Source: an uncultured Dorea sp.
GTDB taxonomy: Bacteria > Bacillota > Clostridia > Lachnospirales > Lachnospiraceae
Direction of reading: 5' to 3'
Assembly (NCBI GenBank): GCA_945870325.1
Contig: CAMBRQ010000009.1
Coordinates: 1-64,000, forward strand
DNA length: 64,000 nt
Of the stretch, positions 34,961 through 44,916 are shown in pieces; positions within the stretch are counted from its first letter, which is position 1; the number at the start of each line of letters is the position of its first letter. The position numbers were made by a program, and so were the translations under genes. A model generated the notes under the pieces. The model ran no database searches. It was not told the origin of the DNA and saw only the letters and a list, made by a program, of their open reading frames with translations.

Positions 34961-35839
34961 TCAAATACGAGGAACCCCGTCGCGTTTATTCCTGCGCTCT
35001 TCCACCATTTTTACAAACCATTCCACCATAGCCGGGTCGTAATGGGCAAAGAAGGCACTTTTCGCTTTATCAAGCGCTGCGATCATCTTCATATCCTCAT
35101 CATCCAGCGCAAAATCGAATACCCGGAAGTTTTCTTCCATGCGTTCTTTGTGGGTAGATTTTGGAATCACTACCACACCACGCTGCAAATGCCACCGAAG
35201 CATAACCTGAGCGGTTGTCTTACCGTATTTCTGTCCAATTGCAGCAAGCACCGGATTCTCGAATAAGCCTCCTCTTCCTTCACCAAACGGAGCCCATGCT
35301 TCCATCTGCACCTGATACTTCTCCATATATTCTTTTGCCAATTTCTGCTGATTAAATGGATGGACCTCTACCTGATTTATCATAGGCTTGATGTTCGCAA
35401 AAGAGGCAATATCCACCAAACGATCCGGATAGAAGTTAGAGACACCAATTGCTCTTACCTTTCCTTCCTTATATAACTCTTCCAGCGCACGGTAAGCACC
35501 ATAATAATCAGAAAACGGCTGATGCAATAAGATCAGATCCAGATAAGAAGTCCCAAGTTTTTCCATAGACTCCAATACAGACTTCTTCGCCTGCTCATAT
35601 CCATAATGCTCAATCCACACCTTTGTCGTCAGGAAGATATCTTCCCTTGGAATGCCGGATTTGACGATGGCACTTCCTACCTGTTCCTCGTTAAAATAAC
35701 TTTGAGCTGTATCTAATGAACGATATCCAACCTCAAGCGCATCTAATACACAACGTTCACATTCCTCCTGTGTTACCTGATATACACCATAACCAAGCTG
35801 CGGCATCTTCACTCCGTTATATAAAGTTACATAATCCAT
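34961..35839 (-). CDS. Aldo/keto reductase
   Basis: A 292 aa NADPH-dependent oxidoreductase of the AKR5 (2,5-diketo-gluconate reductase-like) type. Catalytic residues in SLDTAQSYFNEE (Asp, Tyr), TTKVW (Lys) and LILLHQP (His); cofactor end VVIPKSTHKERMEEN. The frame opens seven codons earlier; GGAGG eight bases before the ATG at 35839 sets the start. It follows the flavodoxin gene by about 20 bases. SE2 begins right after its stop. Confidence 0.92.
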   Translation of the reverse strand: MDYVTLYNGVKMPQLGYGVYQVTQEECERCVLDALEVGYRSLDTAQSYFNEEQVGSAIVKSGIPREDIFLTTKVWIEHYGYEQAKKSVLESMEKLGTSYLDLILLHQPFSDYYGAYRALEELYKEGKVRAIGVSNFYPDRLVDIASFANIKPMINQVEVHPFNQQKLAKEYMEKYQVQMEAWAPFGEGRGGLFENPVLAAIGQKYGKTTAQVMLRWHLQRGVVVIPKSTHKERMEENFRVFDFALDDEDMKMIAALDKAKSAFFAHYDPAMVEWFVKMVEERRNKRDGVPRI

Positions 35840-35860
35840 TCTTATATCCTCCTCATACAT

Positions 35861-36463
35861 CTACTGAACAATCCCAAGTTCTTCCATCCACACCTGTACA
35901 TCCTCTTCAGACACACTTGACCGGAATCTTCTTCCAATCTGCCATTCTCCAGTTCCGGCCATTTTTTCTAACAGTTCCCCGCTCTCTCCCAAATCTGATG
36001 ATGCAGACGTGCAGAACGGAATCACTGTTTTTCCTGTAAAATCATTTGCTTTTATGAATCCGTCTACCGGCCATGCAGCGATGCCCCACCAGATCGGATA
36101 TCCGATGAATACCGTGCTGTAAGACTCCCAGTTATCAACCGCTGCAGATACAAGTTCTACATCCCTTTCCGCTTCATTGTCATGTTCCCTGCATACCCTG
36201 CTGTCCTCATTCGTCCAGTCAAGATCCTCTTCTGTATAGGCTTTAATTGGCTCCAGTTCAAAAACATCTGCACCAGTTGCTTTGGCAATCGCATCCGCAG
36301 CCTTTTCCGTATTTCCAGTCGCAGAATAATATACAACAAGTATATTACTTTGCGATTCTGCGTCATCTGATTGCCTACTTTCCGAATCAGGACCACATCC
36401 TACAAGCAAACTTAGTACCATTATACTAATTAAAATCATAGCAATAATTTTTCTGACTTTCAT
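35861..36463 (-). CDS. Flavodoxin-like lipoprotein
   Basis: A 200 aa protein. The signal peptide ends in a lipobox (LLVGC, Cys23). The mature domain is flavodoxin-like, with the FMN phosphate loop YYSATGNTEKAA and PIWWGIAAWPVDGF. It is probably a membrane-anchored electron carrier or quinone-reductase-like protein on the outer face. It lies between two aldo/keto reductase genes, a common neighbourhood for these flavodoxins in Firmicutes, with a divergent LysR regulator. Confidence 0.88.
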   Translation of the reverse strand: MKVRKIIAMILISIMVLSLLVGCGPDSESRQSDDAESQSNILVVYYSATGNTEKAADAIAKATGADVFELEPIKAYTEEDLDWTNEDSRVCREHDNEAERDVELVSAAVDNWESYSTVFIGYPIWWGIAAWPVDGFIKANDFTGKTVIPFCTSASSDLGESGELLEKMAGTGEWQIGRRFRSSVSEEDVQVWMEELGIVQ

Positions 36464-36579
36464 CTTGCCTCCACTCCTTTGATTTTACTTTTACGCTTCA
36501 CATTTTAAGCAATAATATCCTGTGGAACAATTCGCATTTCAAGGTGTTTCCATAAGAAAATCTTATACATACAATATCC

Positions 36580-37428
36580 CTATTCCTGACTGTCAAAATC
36601 CGGCGCAAATGCCAGATATCCCTGAAGCGCTTCTTCCGTTGCCGTATAATACCTGACATCCTTATCCAAGCCAGCGATTTTCTGCATCTCTTCCTCCGTA
36701 AGTGTAAAATCAAAGATATTGATATTATCCTTAATATGTGCTTCATTCTTAGATCCGGGAATTACAATATTGCCTGCCTGTGTATGCCATCTTAAGATAA
36801 TCTGTGCAGTAGTCTTTCCGTATTTTTCTGCCAGTTCTGTGAATATTGCTTCATTCAGCAGAGTATGATCGCCATGTCCCAGCGGATACCACGCCATGAT
36901 GAGCGTTCCCATATCTTTCAGATATTCTTTTAGTGCCGTCTGTGGATAATATGGATGGGCTTCTACCTGAAGTACTGCCGGCTTAATCTCTGTCACAGAG
37001 ATAATCTCCTGTATCTTTTCTATAGGGAAATTAGAAAGTCCAAGAGACTTCACCTTCCCCACCTTCACAGTTCGCTCCATTGCCTGATATGCACCAATAT
37101 AATCTCCAATCGGCTGATGCAGGAACAAGAGATCAATATAATCGGTATCTAACCTTTTTAAAGTGTCATCAATCGCTCGGTCCGCATCTGCATACTCGCT
37201 CGGCCACAGTTTGGTAGATAGACAAATCGCCTCTCTTTTAAGACCAGATTTCTTCATTCCGCGACCTACTGCTTTTTCATTCATATAGGCATTCGCTGTA
37301 TCGATCAATTCATAGCCATTTGAAAGCGCAGATACAATCGCATTTTCTGCATCCGATGGCTGTAATAAAAATGTTCCGATTCCTGTTGTGGGTATTTTTG
37401 TTCCATTGTTTAGATGTAAATATTCCAT
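36580..37428 (-). CDS. Aldo/keto reductase
   Basis: A 282 aa AKR paralogue of the 35839 gene, with LIDTANAYMNEKAVG (Asp, Tyr), STKLW (Lys), LLFLHQP (His) and IVIPGSKNEAHIKDN. Start at 37428 after AGGAGG; seven upstream codons are discarded. First gene of the AKR-flavodoxin-AKR set divergent from lysR. Substrate unknown; small aldehydes or ketones are typical. Confidence 0.92.
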   Translation of the reverse strand: MEYLHLNNGTKIPTTGIGTFLLQPSDAENAIVSALSNGYELIDTANAYMNEKAVGRGMKKSGLKREAICLSTKLWPSEYADADRAIDDTLKRLDTDYIDLLFLHQPIGDYIGAYQAMERTVKVGKVKSLGLSNFPIEKIQEIISVTEIKPAVLQVEAHPYYPQTALKEYLKDMGTLIMAWYPLGHGDHTLLNEAIFTELAEKYGKTTAQIILRWHTQAGNIVIPGSKNEAHIKDNINIFDFTLTEEEMQKIAGLDKDVRYYTATEEALQGYLAFAPDFDSQE

Positions 37429-37647
37429 TTGCTTTCCTCCTAGAATCATTCATATTTTAGATTATTTCTCTTACTTTTTCTCTGACAAGTATGTCTTATA
37501 AACAGAGTTTCCATCTGTTTCTAGAATTATTTTAGGATATTTTCCGAAATATGTACAATATCAGTTACATATTATGCTATACTTATAACGTATACTAAAT
37601 CATATATATAAAAGCATTGATATGGAATAAAATCGGAGGTATCTCTT

Positions 37648-38490
37648 ATGATTGAAATATATCTCTTGGAACATCTGCTGGCTTTCAATGAATATGGCAC
37701 ATTATCTGCCGCAGCAGAACATCTGAACATTGCACAGCCTTCACTTTCCCGCTCTATGCAGAAGTTGGAAGGGATTCTGAATGTGACTTTATTCGAGAGA
37801 CAGAAGAACCGTATTATATTGAATGAAACCGGAAAACTTGCCGCCGAATATGCGAGACGCATACTGGATATGGAATCAGAGATGGAACGTCATATCCGTG
37901 CATTCGACCGGAGCCAGCATACGCTGACGATTGGCAGCTGCGCTCCCGGTCCGCTTATGGTTCTTCTTCCGAAAGCAGCCGGAAGTTTTTCTGATATGAC
38001 CGTTTCTTCTGCGATAGATACGGAAGATAATTTAATAAAGGGATTAAGAAATTCTGAATATAATATAATCATTCTCTCTAAACCTCTGGAACATGAAGAT
38101 ATATACTGCAAAAAATACTGTACAGAGCAGCTCTATCTTTCAGTCACGCCCTTTCATCCTGCCGCTTCCTATCAGAAAGTATCTTTTGCCGACATGGATG
38201 GACAGAATTTCATTATGTATGCACATGTAGGATTCTGGGAGGATATCGTTCGTGAGAAGATGCCGCATGCGAAGTTCTTTAAGCAAGAGGATATGGAGGC
38301 AGTGGGTGAACTGGCTCACTTTTCTGATCTTCCGTCTTTCGCCAGTGATATTACTTTGAAGACTATGGAATCCAGGCACAATAACCGAATCCATATTCCT
38401 TTTTCTGACTCGGAAAGCCTTGCGGCTTATTATCTGGTCTGCGACCTAAGAAGCAAGACAAAATTCAATTCTTTGTTTCGCGCATTATAA
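37648..38490 (+). CDS. LysR-family transcriptional regulator
   Basis: A 280 aa regulator. The N-terminal helix-turn-helix spans residues 5-60 (HLLAFNEYGTLSAAAEHLNIAQ, LSRSMQKLEGILNVTLFERQ), followed by a substrate-binding-like effector domain. It is divergent from the AKR-flavodoxin genes, its likely targets, as is usual for LysR proteins. AAATCGGAGG precedes the ATG. Confidence 0.92.
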   Translation: MIEIYLLEHLLAFNEYGTLSAAAEHLNIAQPSLSRSMQKLEGILNVTLFERQKNRIILNETGKLAAEYARRILDMESEMERHIRAFDRSQHTLTIGSCAPGPLMVLLPKAAGSFSDMTVSSAIDTEDNLIKGLRNSEYNIIILSKPLEHEDIYCKKYCTEQLYLSVTPFHPAASYQKVSFADMDGQNFIMYAHVGFWEDIVREKMPHAKFFKQEDMEAVGELAHFSDLPSFASDITLKTMESRHNNRIHIPFSDSESLAAYYLVCDLRSKTKFNSLFRAL

Positions 38491-38546
38491 AAAGAGTCTA
38501 TATCCAGCACAATTTATAATTGCCAGATATAGACTCTTTACTATCA
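38489..38546. terminator. Bidirectional terminator, lysR / rhaD
   Basis: AAAGAGTCTATATC ... GATATAGACTCTTT, a near-perfect 14-bp stem between the convergent ends of lysR and rhaD, with A and T runs on both sides. Confidence 0.88.
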
Positions 38547-38607
38547 TTTACATCAACTTGCGGAACAACTCTTTCAGGTCTTCTACACAAGTATCTTTCG
38601 ATCTATG

Positions 38608-39438
38608 CTATTTTTCATATAAGAATTCCTCAGGCAATGTCACCTTGAAATCCACTGCCAGATCGCGGAAATTCTGTGGTGTGATCGTCTGCAGTTTGTC
38701 CGAACGCATAGACAGCATCTTCACCAGAATCTCTGCAGACTTCTCTACCGTATGCATCAGGCCAAATGTCAGATCAAAGTCCTCGCCGGAGCAGAACATT
38801 CCATGATGTGCCCAGATTGCTACGTCATATTTCTTCATCAGTTCACTGGTTGCAACTGCGATATCACGACCTCCCGGTACCATCCAGCCCACAACACCAA
38901 CTCCTGACGGGAATACAACCGGACACTCGGTAGCCATCTCCCACAGTTCTCTTGTAAATACTTCGTCCTTCAAAGGCAGCACGAAAGTAAGCGCGATTAC
39001 ATTGGTGGTATGTGCATGATAGATGACACGATGTGCTCCGCCAGATGCTGCCTTCTTCACCTCATGATTCATCAGGTGGCTTGGAAGTTCACTGGTCGGC
39101 CTGCCGCCATTTACCAAGCCCCAGCAGATTCTGTAATTCTCGCCCTTTTCATCCAGTTCGATTACACAGATACTGTCCTCCGGATCTAAGATAACGTTGC
39201 GGAAATATTTCCCACTTCCTGTTACCATGAAGAACTCTCCGGCAAGATCCGGTACGGATGTTCCGATTGGTTTCCACTCGCCATCAAAACTTAAGAAACT
39301 TCTGATTTCTTCTACTTCTTCTGCCTTCATACGATAAGACAGGTTGCCGCCATTTCTCTCATGCCATCCCTGTTCCCATCCATCATTACACATACGGATA
39401 AATCCCTGTACAAATTTTGCATCTAATATATTACTCAT
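38608..39438 (-). CDS. rhaD: Rhamnulose-1-phosphate aldolase
   Basis: Cleaves L-rhamnulose-1-phosphate to dihydroxyacetone phosphate and L-lactaldehyde. The 276 aa class II aldolase has zinc histidines in YHAHTTNV and a later AHHGMF, and GGNLSYR and TGSGKYFRN for phosphate binding. Last of rhaB-rhaA-rhaD. No lactaldehyde reductase (fucO) or microcompartment genes are in the window, so lactaldehyde is handled elsewhere. Confidence 0.95.
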   Translation of the reverse strand: MSNILDAKFVQGFIRMCNDGWEQGWHERNGGNLSYRMKAEEVEEIRSFLSFDGEWKPIGTSVPDLAGEFFMVTGSGKYFRNVILDPEDSICVIELDEKGENYRICWGLVNGGRPTSELPSHLMNHEVKKAASGGAHRVIYHAHTTNVIALTFVLPLKDEVFTRELWEMATECPVVFPSGVGVVGWMVPGGRDIAVATSELMKKYDVAIWAHHGMFCSGEDFDLTFGLMHTVEKSAEILVKMLSMRSDKLQTITPQNFRDLAVDFKVTLPEEFLYEK

Positions 39439-39577
39439 AACTTATATCTCCTCGTCTTATCTATTTTTATCCTCAATCATTTCATACCCATCTGCTCATG
39501 CTCATCTGCCTTTTCGCAGAAATTGTCTTGCAGAATATTCGAATAAGTATATTATCAGAATATCAGTATATTATATA

Positions 39578-40840
39578 CTAATTCCTCTGACTCAGCACTT
39601 CTTCCTCATATTTCACAACATCTTCAAACCATCCTTCTGCTGCCACGCCACATCTGCTGCAGTATTCTTCCCATACATCTCCGAATGGAAGTGTCTTACA
39701 TTCCTCCATCAATACCATCTTTTTCGACATCTGGTTGGTATCCTGCAGTTCTTTCAGCATCTCATTCGGTGTACACAACGCGCTAAGGAGCGCTTTCTGG
39801 AAACTTCTGAATCCGGTTACCCAGGCAGAGATACGATTGATGGATGCATCAAAGTAATCCAGTGCAATATAGGTACGCTCAATACCACCTTCACAGCGAA
39901 CGATCTCTTTTGCAATCTCTTTTGTCTCATCATCCAGCAATACTACATGGTCAGAATCCCAACGAATCGGACGGGTTACATGCAACGCAATCTCCGGGAA
40001 AAAGGTAAGAAGTGCCGGAATCTTATCCGATACCATCTCTGTCGGATGATAGTGACCGTTATCCATCAGTGGCAGGCATTTATCGATATTCGCTGCTGCA
40101 TAACTCAGGGAGAACTCCGCAGATCCTACCGTATATGCCTCTACACCAATCCCAAATACCTTGGATTCTACGCAAGGCTTCACCATCTTTGGATCGTATG
40201 GCTCAGACAGAATCTCATCAATGGATGCTTTATAGCGCATTCTTGGTCCCATACGGTCTGCCGGGACATCCTTGTATCCATCTCCGGTCCAGATATTCAT
40301 GACACAAGGAACTCCTGTCTGTTCTGCAAAATAAGAAGAGATACGAATGCAGGCTTTTCCATGTTCAATCCAAAAACGTCTTGTCTCTTCATCCGGACTT
40401 GATAATGTCAGTCCGTCTTTTACCTTATCATGAGAGAAGAAAGTCGGGTTAAAGTCCAGTCCCATTCCTCTTTCCTTTGCGAAATCCACCCATTTCTGGA
40501 AATGCTTTGGTTCTAGTTTATCACGGTCTGCGAACTCTCCATCCTCGAAGATCGCATAGCAGGCATGTACGTTGATTTTTTTCTTCCCCGGCATCAGGCT
40601 CATTGCCTTATCCATATCCGCAAGAAGTTCTTCCGGTGTTCTTGCTCGTCCCGGATAATCTCCAGTTGTCTGGATACCTCCGGTCAGAGGACCGTCATGG
40701 TCGAATCCGATGACATCATCTCCCTGCCAGCAGTGCAGAGATACCGGAATTGTCATACATTTCTCAATTGCTGCTCCTGTATCTACACCTAATTTTGCGT
40801 AGATTTCTTTTGCTGATTCATAACGTTTACTTGTTGCCAT
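39578..40840 (-). CDS. rhaA: L-rhamnose isomerase
   Basis: Converts L-rhamnose to L-rhamnulose. The 420 aa enzyme has the family segments VSLHCWQGDDVIGFD, KKINVHACYAI, FNPTFFSHDKV, SYFAEQTGVPCVMNIW, DNGHYHPTE and PIRWDSDHVV, which carry the metal ligands. Two ATGs are close to the AAGGAG site; the one at 40840 has normal spacing. About 30 bases after rhaB. Confidence 0.96.
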   Translation of the reverse strand: MATSKRYESAKEIYAKLGVDTGAAIEKCMTIPVSLHCWQGDDVIGFDHDGPLTGGIQTTGDYPGRARTPEELLADMDKAMSLMPGKKKINVHACYAIFEDGEFADRDKLEPKHFQKWVDFAKERGMGLDFNPTFFSHDKVKDGLTLSSPDEETRRFWIEHGKACIRISSYFAEQTGVPCVMNIWTGDGYKDVPADRMGPRMRYKASIDEILSEPYDPKMVKPCVESKVFGIGVEAYTVGSAEFSLSYAAANIDKCLPLMDNGHYHPTEMVSDKIPALLTFFPEIALHVTRPIRWDSDHVVLLDDETKEIAKEIVRCEGGIERTYIALDYFDASINRISAWVTGFRSFQKALLSALCTPNEMLKELQDTNQMSKKMVLMEECKTLPFGDVWEEYCSRCGVAAEGWFEDVVKYEEEVLSQRN

Positions 40841-40876
40841 AATCATTCTCCTTTTCTTGATTTTAATCCTTCCGTT

Positions 40877-42283
40877 TTAGATAGGCTTGTATTCTTTAAT
40901 ATCAAATGATTCTAATACACATCTTCTTGCTTCGGACAGACTCTGAAGTTCTCCGCTCCGAATCATCTGTGCCATCATATTTCCAATCGCGGTTGCCTCT
41001 CCCGGACCAGCAAGCACCTTTTTCCTGGTCGCATTGGCTGTCAACTGATTCAGATAGGAGGCATTGGAACCGCCGCCAATGATATGGATACAATCATATT
41101 CCTGATGCGTATTCTCCTCTATCTCACGTACCGTCCTGCCATAGCATTCTGCAAGACTCTGGTAGATCACGCTTGCCAATTCTCCGACCGACTCCGGCAC
41201 CTGCTGATCTGTATCCACGCAATAATCCTTGATTGCCTGAATCATACTGTCCGGAGCAAGGAATACATCATCATTTACATCCACTCTTGAAGGGAACTCC
41301 TTGCACGCTTCTGCCATTTCACAAAGTTCTGCAAAAGAATATGCATCTTCTAATTCATGTCTGACTGACTGGATCATCCACAGCCCCATGATATTCTTCA
41401 GATAACGGAAACGATAGTCATATCCGCCTTCATTGGTAAAGTTCGCTTTTCTGCTGTCTTCGGTACAGATGGCATCCACCACCTCTGTTCCCATCAATGA
41501 CCAGGTACCGGAACTGATATATAAGCCCGTACCCTCTTCTTTCGGCATTGCCATAACCGCAGAAGCCGTGTCATGGCTGGCACAAAGTACCACTGTAAGA
41601 TCATAGCCTACTTCTTTTTGCATCTCTTCTGTCAGATTGCCGACCACAGTTCCGGGCAATGACAGCGGCAGAAACATCTCTTTCGGATACCCCAGCCGGT
41701 CAAGCAAAGCCTCATCCCATTGATTCAGCAATGGACTTACTAATTGTGTGGACGTACCGTTGGTATATTCCGATACTTTATTGCCGGTCAGCAGGAACTG
41801 GAAATAGTCCGGCAGCATAAGGAATGTCTTTGCTTTACCTAGAAGTTCTGGCGTGCTCTGCTTCACTGCCATTAACTGGTAGATGGTGTTAAATATCTGC
41901 TTCTGGATCCCTGTCTTATGATAGAGGTCTGCTTCCGGAATCCGTTCATATACCTTCTCATCCATTCCTGTTGTTCTGCTGTCCCGGTAGCCATAGGTAT
42001 CACCAAGAATCTGATCCTTCTCGTCTAACAGCACATAGTCTACTGCCCAGGTATCTATGGACATGCTCACCGGTATCTGATTCAATTCTTTGCAGCGTTT
42101 CATTCCATTTACAATCTCTGTAAATATCCGGTCAACCTCCCATAATTTTTTACCGTCCTGATTCGCCATTCCATTTTCAAAACGGTAGATCTCTTCCAGA
42201 ACCATTCTGCCATTCTCCAGATGTCCCAGGATATGCCGCCCGCTGGAGGCGCCGATATCTACCGCAAGATAATATGTATGCAT
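40877..42283 (-). CDS. rhaB: Rhamnulokinase
   Basis: Phosphorylates L-rhamnulose to rhamnulose-1-phosphate with ATP. The 468 aa FGGY kinase has DIGASSGRHILG at the N-terminus, SIDTWAVDYVLLD, TTGMDEKVY, SHDTASAVMAMP, YISSGTWSLMG and the ATP-site IIGGGSNASYLNQLTA. First gene of rhaBAD; the AraC regulator gene lies just upstream on the same strand. Confidence 0.96.
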   Translation of the reverse strand: MHTYYLAVDIGASSGRHILGHLENGRMVLEEIYRFENGMANQDGKKLWEVDRIFTEIVNGMKRCKELNQIPVSMSIDTWAVDYVLLDEKDQILGDTYGYRDSRTTGMDEKVYERIPEADLYHKTGIQKQIFNTIYQLMAVKQSTPELLGKAKTFLMLPDYFQFLLTGNKVSEYTNGTSTQLVSPLLNQWDEALLDRLGYPKEMFLPLSLPGTVVGNLTEEMQKEVGYDLTVVLCASHDTASAVMAMPKEEGTGLYISSGTWSLMGTEVVDAICTEDSRKANFTNEGGYDYRFRYLKNIMGLWMIQSVRHELEDAYSFAELCEMAEACKEFPSRVDVNDDVFLAPDSMIQAIKDYCVDTDQQVPESVGELASVIYQSLAECYGRTVREIEENTHQEYDCIHIIGGGSNASYLNQLTANATRKKVLAGPGEATAIGNMMAQMIRSGELQSLSEARRCVLESFDIKEYKPI

Positions 42284-42372
42284 CTCATTCGCTCCTTTCT
42301 ATTGGTTTTTGCTTTTCATGCATTCTTCTTGTCTTTTTTCTTCCTTGTGATTCTAATATAGCAGATGGAGTT

Positions 42373-42397
42373 CTTGATTTTTAGATTCTCACTTGAT
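42373..42397 (-). promoter_or_regulatory. Direct repeat upstream of rhaB, candidate AraC site
   Basis: Two ATCAAG half-sites (42397-42392 and 42378-42373), 19 bases apart, about 90-110 bases before rhaB, an arrangement typical of AraC-family activators. The -35/-10 pair is not clear. Confidence 0.4.
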
Positions 42398-42481
42398 TAA
42401 AAAACTGTCCTTATTTTCCACATTAGGAATAATAGACATATTCAGGACCTGCCACCAACAGTTTCTTACAATTGTAGAACC

Positions 42482-42539
42482 AAAAAGAGAGTCACATGAA
42501 TTCCTATGTCCACACATAGATGAATCCATCTGACTCTCC
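42482..42539 (-). terminator. Terminator after the AraC gene at 43528
   Basis: Minus strand: GAGAGTCAGATGGATTC ... GAATTCATGTGACTCTC followed by TTTTTGG. Confidence 0.88.
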
Positions 42540-42544
42540 ACCTT

Positions 42545-43528
42545 CTATATCCTAATCTCCTGATCATCCTTATGCTCCAGCCGGTACTTCCTCGGTGTCA
42601 TCCCATATCTCGCCTTAAACTGCCGATAAAAACAACTCTGATTCTCATACCCCACCGCCGCTACAATCTCCTCCACCGAAAGATCTGATTCTACCAGAAG
42701 CATCACTGCCTTCTGGAATCGCTTCCGCTGCAAGAGTTCCTGAAAAGTGAACCCTGTACTCTGCTTAATCAACTTACTGAGTACAGACAACGACTGATGG
42801 AAATCCTCCGCGATCTTCGTCAGATTCGCCGTCTTATACCAGGTATCAATATAATTCAGTGTAGACTGAACAACTACATCCTTATAACTTTGGGAAGAAT
42901 TCTGCGTCAGACAATCTACATGTCTCAAAAGATACAAAAATACGATCCCCATAGTATATTGATTAATGCCGTCTTCATTGCGGTCATCATTCATCATCGA
43001 TGCAATCATATTTTCCATAAGATTCTCAATCGCCGGATCTTCCTCCAGTCGAAACAGTAGATAATGAGATACCGGATTATTCTGCCTAAGCGTATCTACC
43101 AAGAATTCCGCCAATACATTCTTCTCCTTAAGCATCTGAAGCGGTATGTCAAAGAACTCCGGAAGTGCAATGAAATTAATCCCGATATCATCATACCCCG
43201 CCTTTTGCACTCCATGCTGCACATGCTGATTCAAAAGCAGCATATCACCCTTTTGCATTGTAACTTCTTTTCCATCCAAATAATGCGTAATCGTTCCTTT
43301 GCACACATACATAATTTCTATATAATTATGCCTGTGGGCAGGGAATTCTATAAAACGGCTGTGAGGACGCACGGTAACCAGACGGCCTTCTTTTAAAAAC
43401 CGGTTCCGGTCTATTTCTAACGTATTTTTACTGGTATAGATATCCTTTTTAACAGCCATATCGCCATCCAGATAACTCTGCTCTTCCGGAGAGATCTCCT
43501 GCATCTTTCTGATTAATTGTTCATTCAT
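42545..43528 (-). CDS. AraC-family regulator, probably of rhamnose use
   Basis: About 327 aa. The N-terminal cupin sensor has PAHRHNYIEIMYVCKG and DMLLLNQHVQHG; the C-terminal double helix-turn-helix has TKIAEDFHQSLSVLSKLIK and VEEIVAAVGYENQSCFYRQF with MTPRKYR. It lies upstream of rhaBAD, so it probably responds to L-rhamnose or rhamnulose. The frame runs to 43606; I favour the ATG at 43528, but 43552 is possible. Confidence 0.85.
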   Translation of the reverse strand: MNEQLIRKMQEISPEEQSYLDGDMAVKKDIYTSKNTLEIDRNRFLKEGRLVTVRPHSRFIEFPAHRHNYIEIMYVCKGTITHYLDGKEVTMQKGDMLLLNQHVQHGVQKAGYDDIGINFIALPEFFDIPLQMLKEKNVLAEFLVDTLRQNNPVSHYLLFRLEEDPAIENLMENMIASMMNDDRNEDGINQYTMGIVFLYLLRHVDCLTQNSSQSYKDVVVQSTLNYIDTWYKTANLTKIAEDFHQSLSVLSKLIKQSTGFTFQELLQRKRFQKAVMLLVESDLSVEEIVAAVGYENQSCFYRQFKARYGMTPRKYRLEHKDDQEIRI

Positions 43529-43645
43529 CCCTGACGATTCCTTCCCTTGCATGTTTTGGCTGATTAAATTCCACAATATGATTAGTATACTAACTTTCTC
43601 CTTCAAAAATCAAGACTTGCAGAAAACATATCAAGGAATCGCAAG

Positions 43646-44128
43646 TTATTCCTTTCTCTTCTGCCAATACATGATGTGATACGCAATGTCCTTACTCACA
43701 TAATAAATCCTTCTATAATATGTAAATGTAGAGATGATAACGAACCCAATACTCATCCCCGCAAGTGACAGCACGCAATTCCTGGCATTGCTTAACATCT
43801 CCGGAATGTCCTGTAATATCAGATTAACTGCCGTGTTATAGAGCAGATCTCCGGGGATCAGCGGAATAATTGCTGGATATAAGAATACGGTAGACGGCAT
43901 CTTCTGATACATCTCCATGATCTCCGCATAGAGAGCAGCGAACATTGCTGCCAGTAACGTATAGAGAATCCTCTGATCCGTAATTTCTAACAAAAACAGA
44001 TAAGCACAGCGGGTCAATGCACCTCCAAGCCCTGCCCACAAAAGTTTCTTCTTCTCAATCCGAAATACGATACCGAAACCTGCCGAAGCTGTGAAAGAAA
44101 AGAGGATCAATTTCATATTTTCTACCAT
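43646..44128 (-). CDS. Threonine/serine exporter family, ThrE C-terminal type subunit
   Basis: A 160 aa membrane protein with about five hydrophobic segments, matching the DUF3815 half of ThrE (FVYLYPAIIPLIPGDLLY-like segment and the AxxYAEI loop). Overlaps the preceding 255 aa partner by seven bases. Together they make a split ThrE-like amino acid exporter. Confidence 0.88.
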   Translation of the reverse strand: MVENMKLILFSFTASAGFGIVFRIEKKKLLWAGLGGALTRCAYLFLLEITDQRILYTLLAAMFAALYAEIMEMYQKMPSTVFLYPAIIPLIPGDLLYNTAVNLILQDIPEMLSNARNCVLSLAGMSIGFVIISTFTYYRRIYYVSKDIAYHIMYWQKRKE

Positions 44129-44889
44129 CGTATCAGCCCTCCAAACATATAGATACTCAGAATCAGCCCCAATACGATTGCTATCGTCTCTAAAATCACT
44201 TTAAAGAATTCAATGATTCCATTCATCTCATTTCCACACAGAATATTCCTTACAGAGTTCACCAGTGGAATTCCTGGAATCATCATCATGCTGCTGGTAA
44301 TGATAATACTGAAGACATGCTCTCCGATTCCAAGACTGACCAGCACAATGGCAAGCGTTCCGGCGAACCACATACACAGTGTATTCACAACGATATGGTT
44401 CAGATTCGGTCTGGAAAGCCACCGGACGATCCAGTAAAGCGCAACCGTAATACAATCCGCTGCCACAATATCAAGGATATTTCCGCCAAAGATGACACAT
44501 AGACTAGTCATTGCAGCCAGATATCCAAGAATCACCGTCAACACAGAATACTCTTCTACCTGCTCTGCCTCTTCAAGCAATCCAGCCAATACTGCCGGTT
44601 CTGGTTTCTCTGCACATATGCGCCTGGATAAGCAATTCAGCCGGTTTAGTTTCTCCAGATGGATACTGGCGGGCGGCACTGTAATCTGGCGTGAACCATA
44701 AGCACCGCCTGCTGACCTTGCACTGACTATAATCGTGCTACTCAGCGAAAAGATACTGATCGATTCCAGGTGGTAACTAAGACAGATGCGAGTCATCGTA
44801 TCATCCACGCGCTCCAGATTCGCACCTGTATACAACATACGACTCCCAAGACCTGCCACAAAATCCAAAATATATTCCACATCATTCAT
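44122..44889 (-). CDS. Threonine/serine exporter family, ThrE N-terminal type subunit
   Basis: A 255 aa protein matching the DUF1212 half of ThrE: the cytosolic start GSRMLYTGANLERVDDTM, then five membrane segments with MMMIPGIPLVNSVRNILCG. Partner of the overlapping 160 aa subunit. Substrate predicted from family only. Confidence 0.9.
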   Translation of the reverse strand: MNDVEYILDFVAGLGSRMLYTGANLERVDDTMTRICLSYHLESISIFSLSSTIIVSARSAGGAYGSRQITVPPASIHLEKLNRLNCLSRRICAEKPEPAVLAGLLEEAEQVEEYSVLTVILGYLAAMTSLCVIFGGNILDIVAADCITVALYWIVRWLSRPNLNHIVVNTLCMWFAGTLAIVLVSLGIGEHVFSIIITSSMMMIPGIPLVNSVRNILCGNEMNGIIEFFKVILETIAIVLGLILSIYMFGGLIRW

Positions 44890-44916
44890 AGTTTTCTCCT
44901 TTATCGTGCCAGGACC

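Noticed and set aside
39344-40402. 352-codon plus-strand frame
   Set aside because: It is antisense to rhaA and rhaD, which are complete and well matched to their families; a shadow frame.
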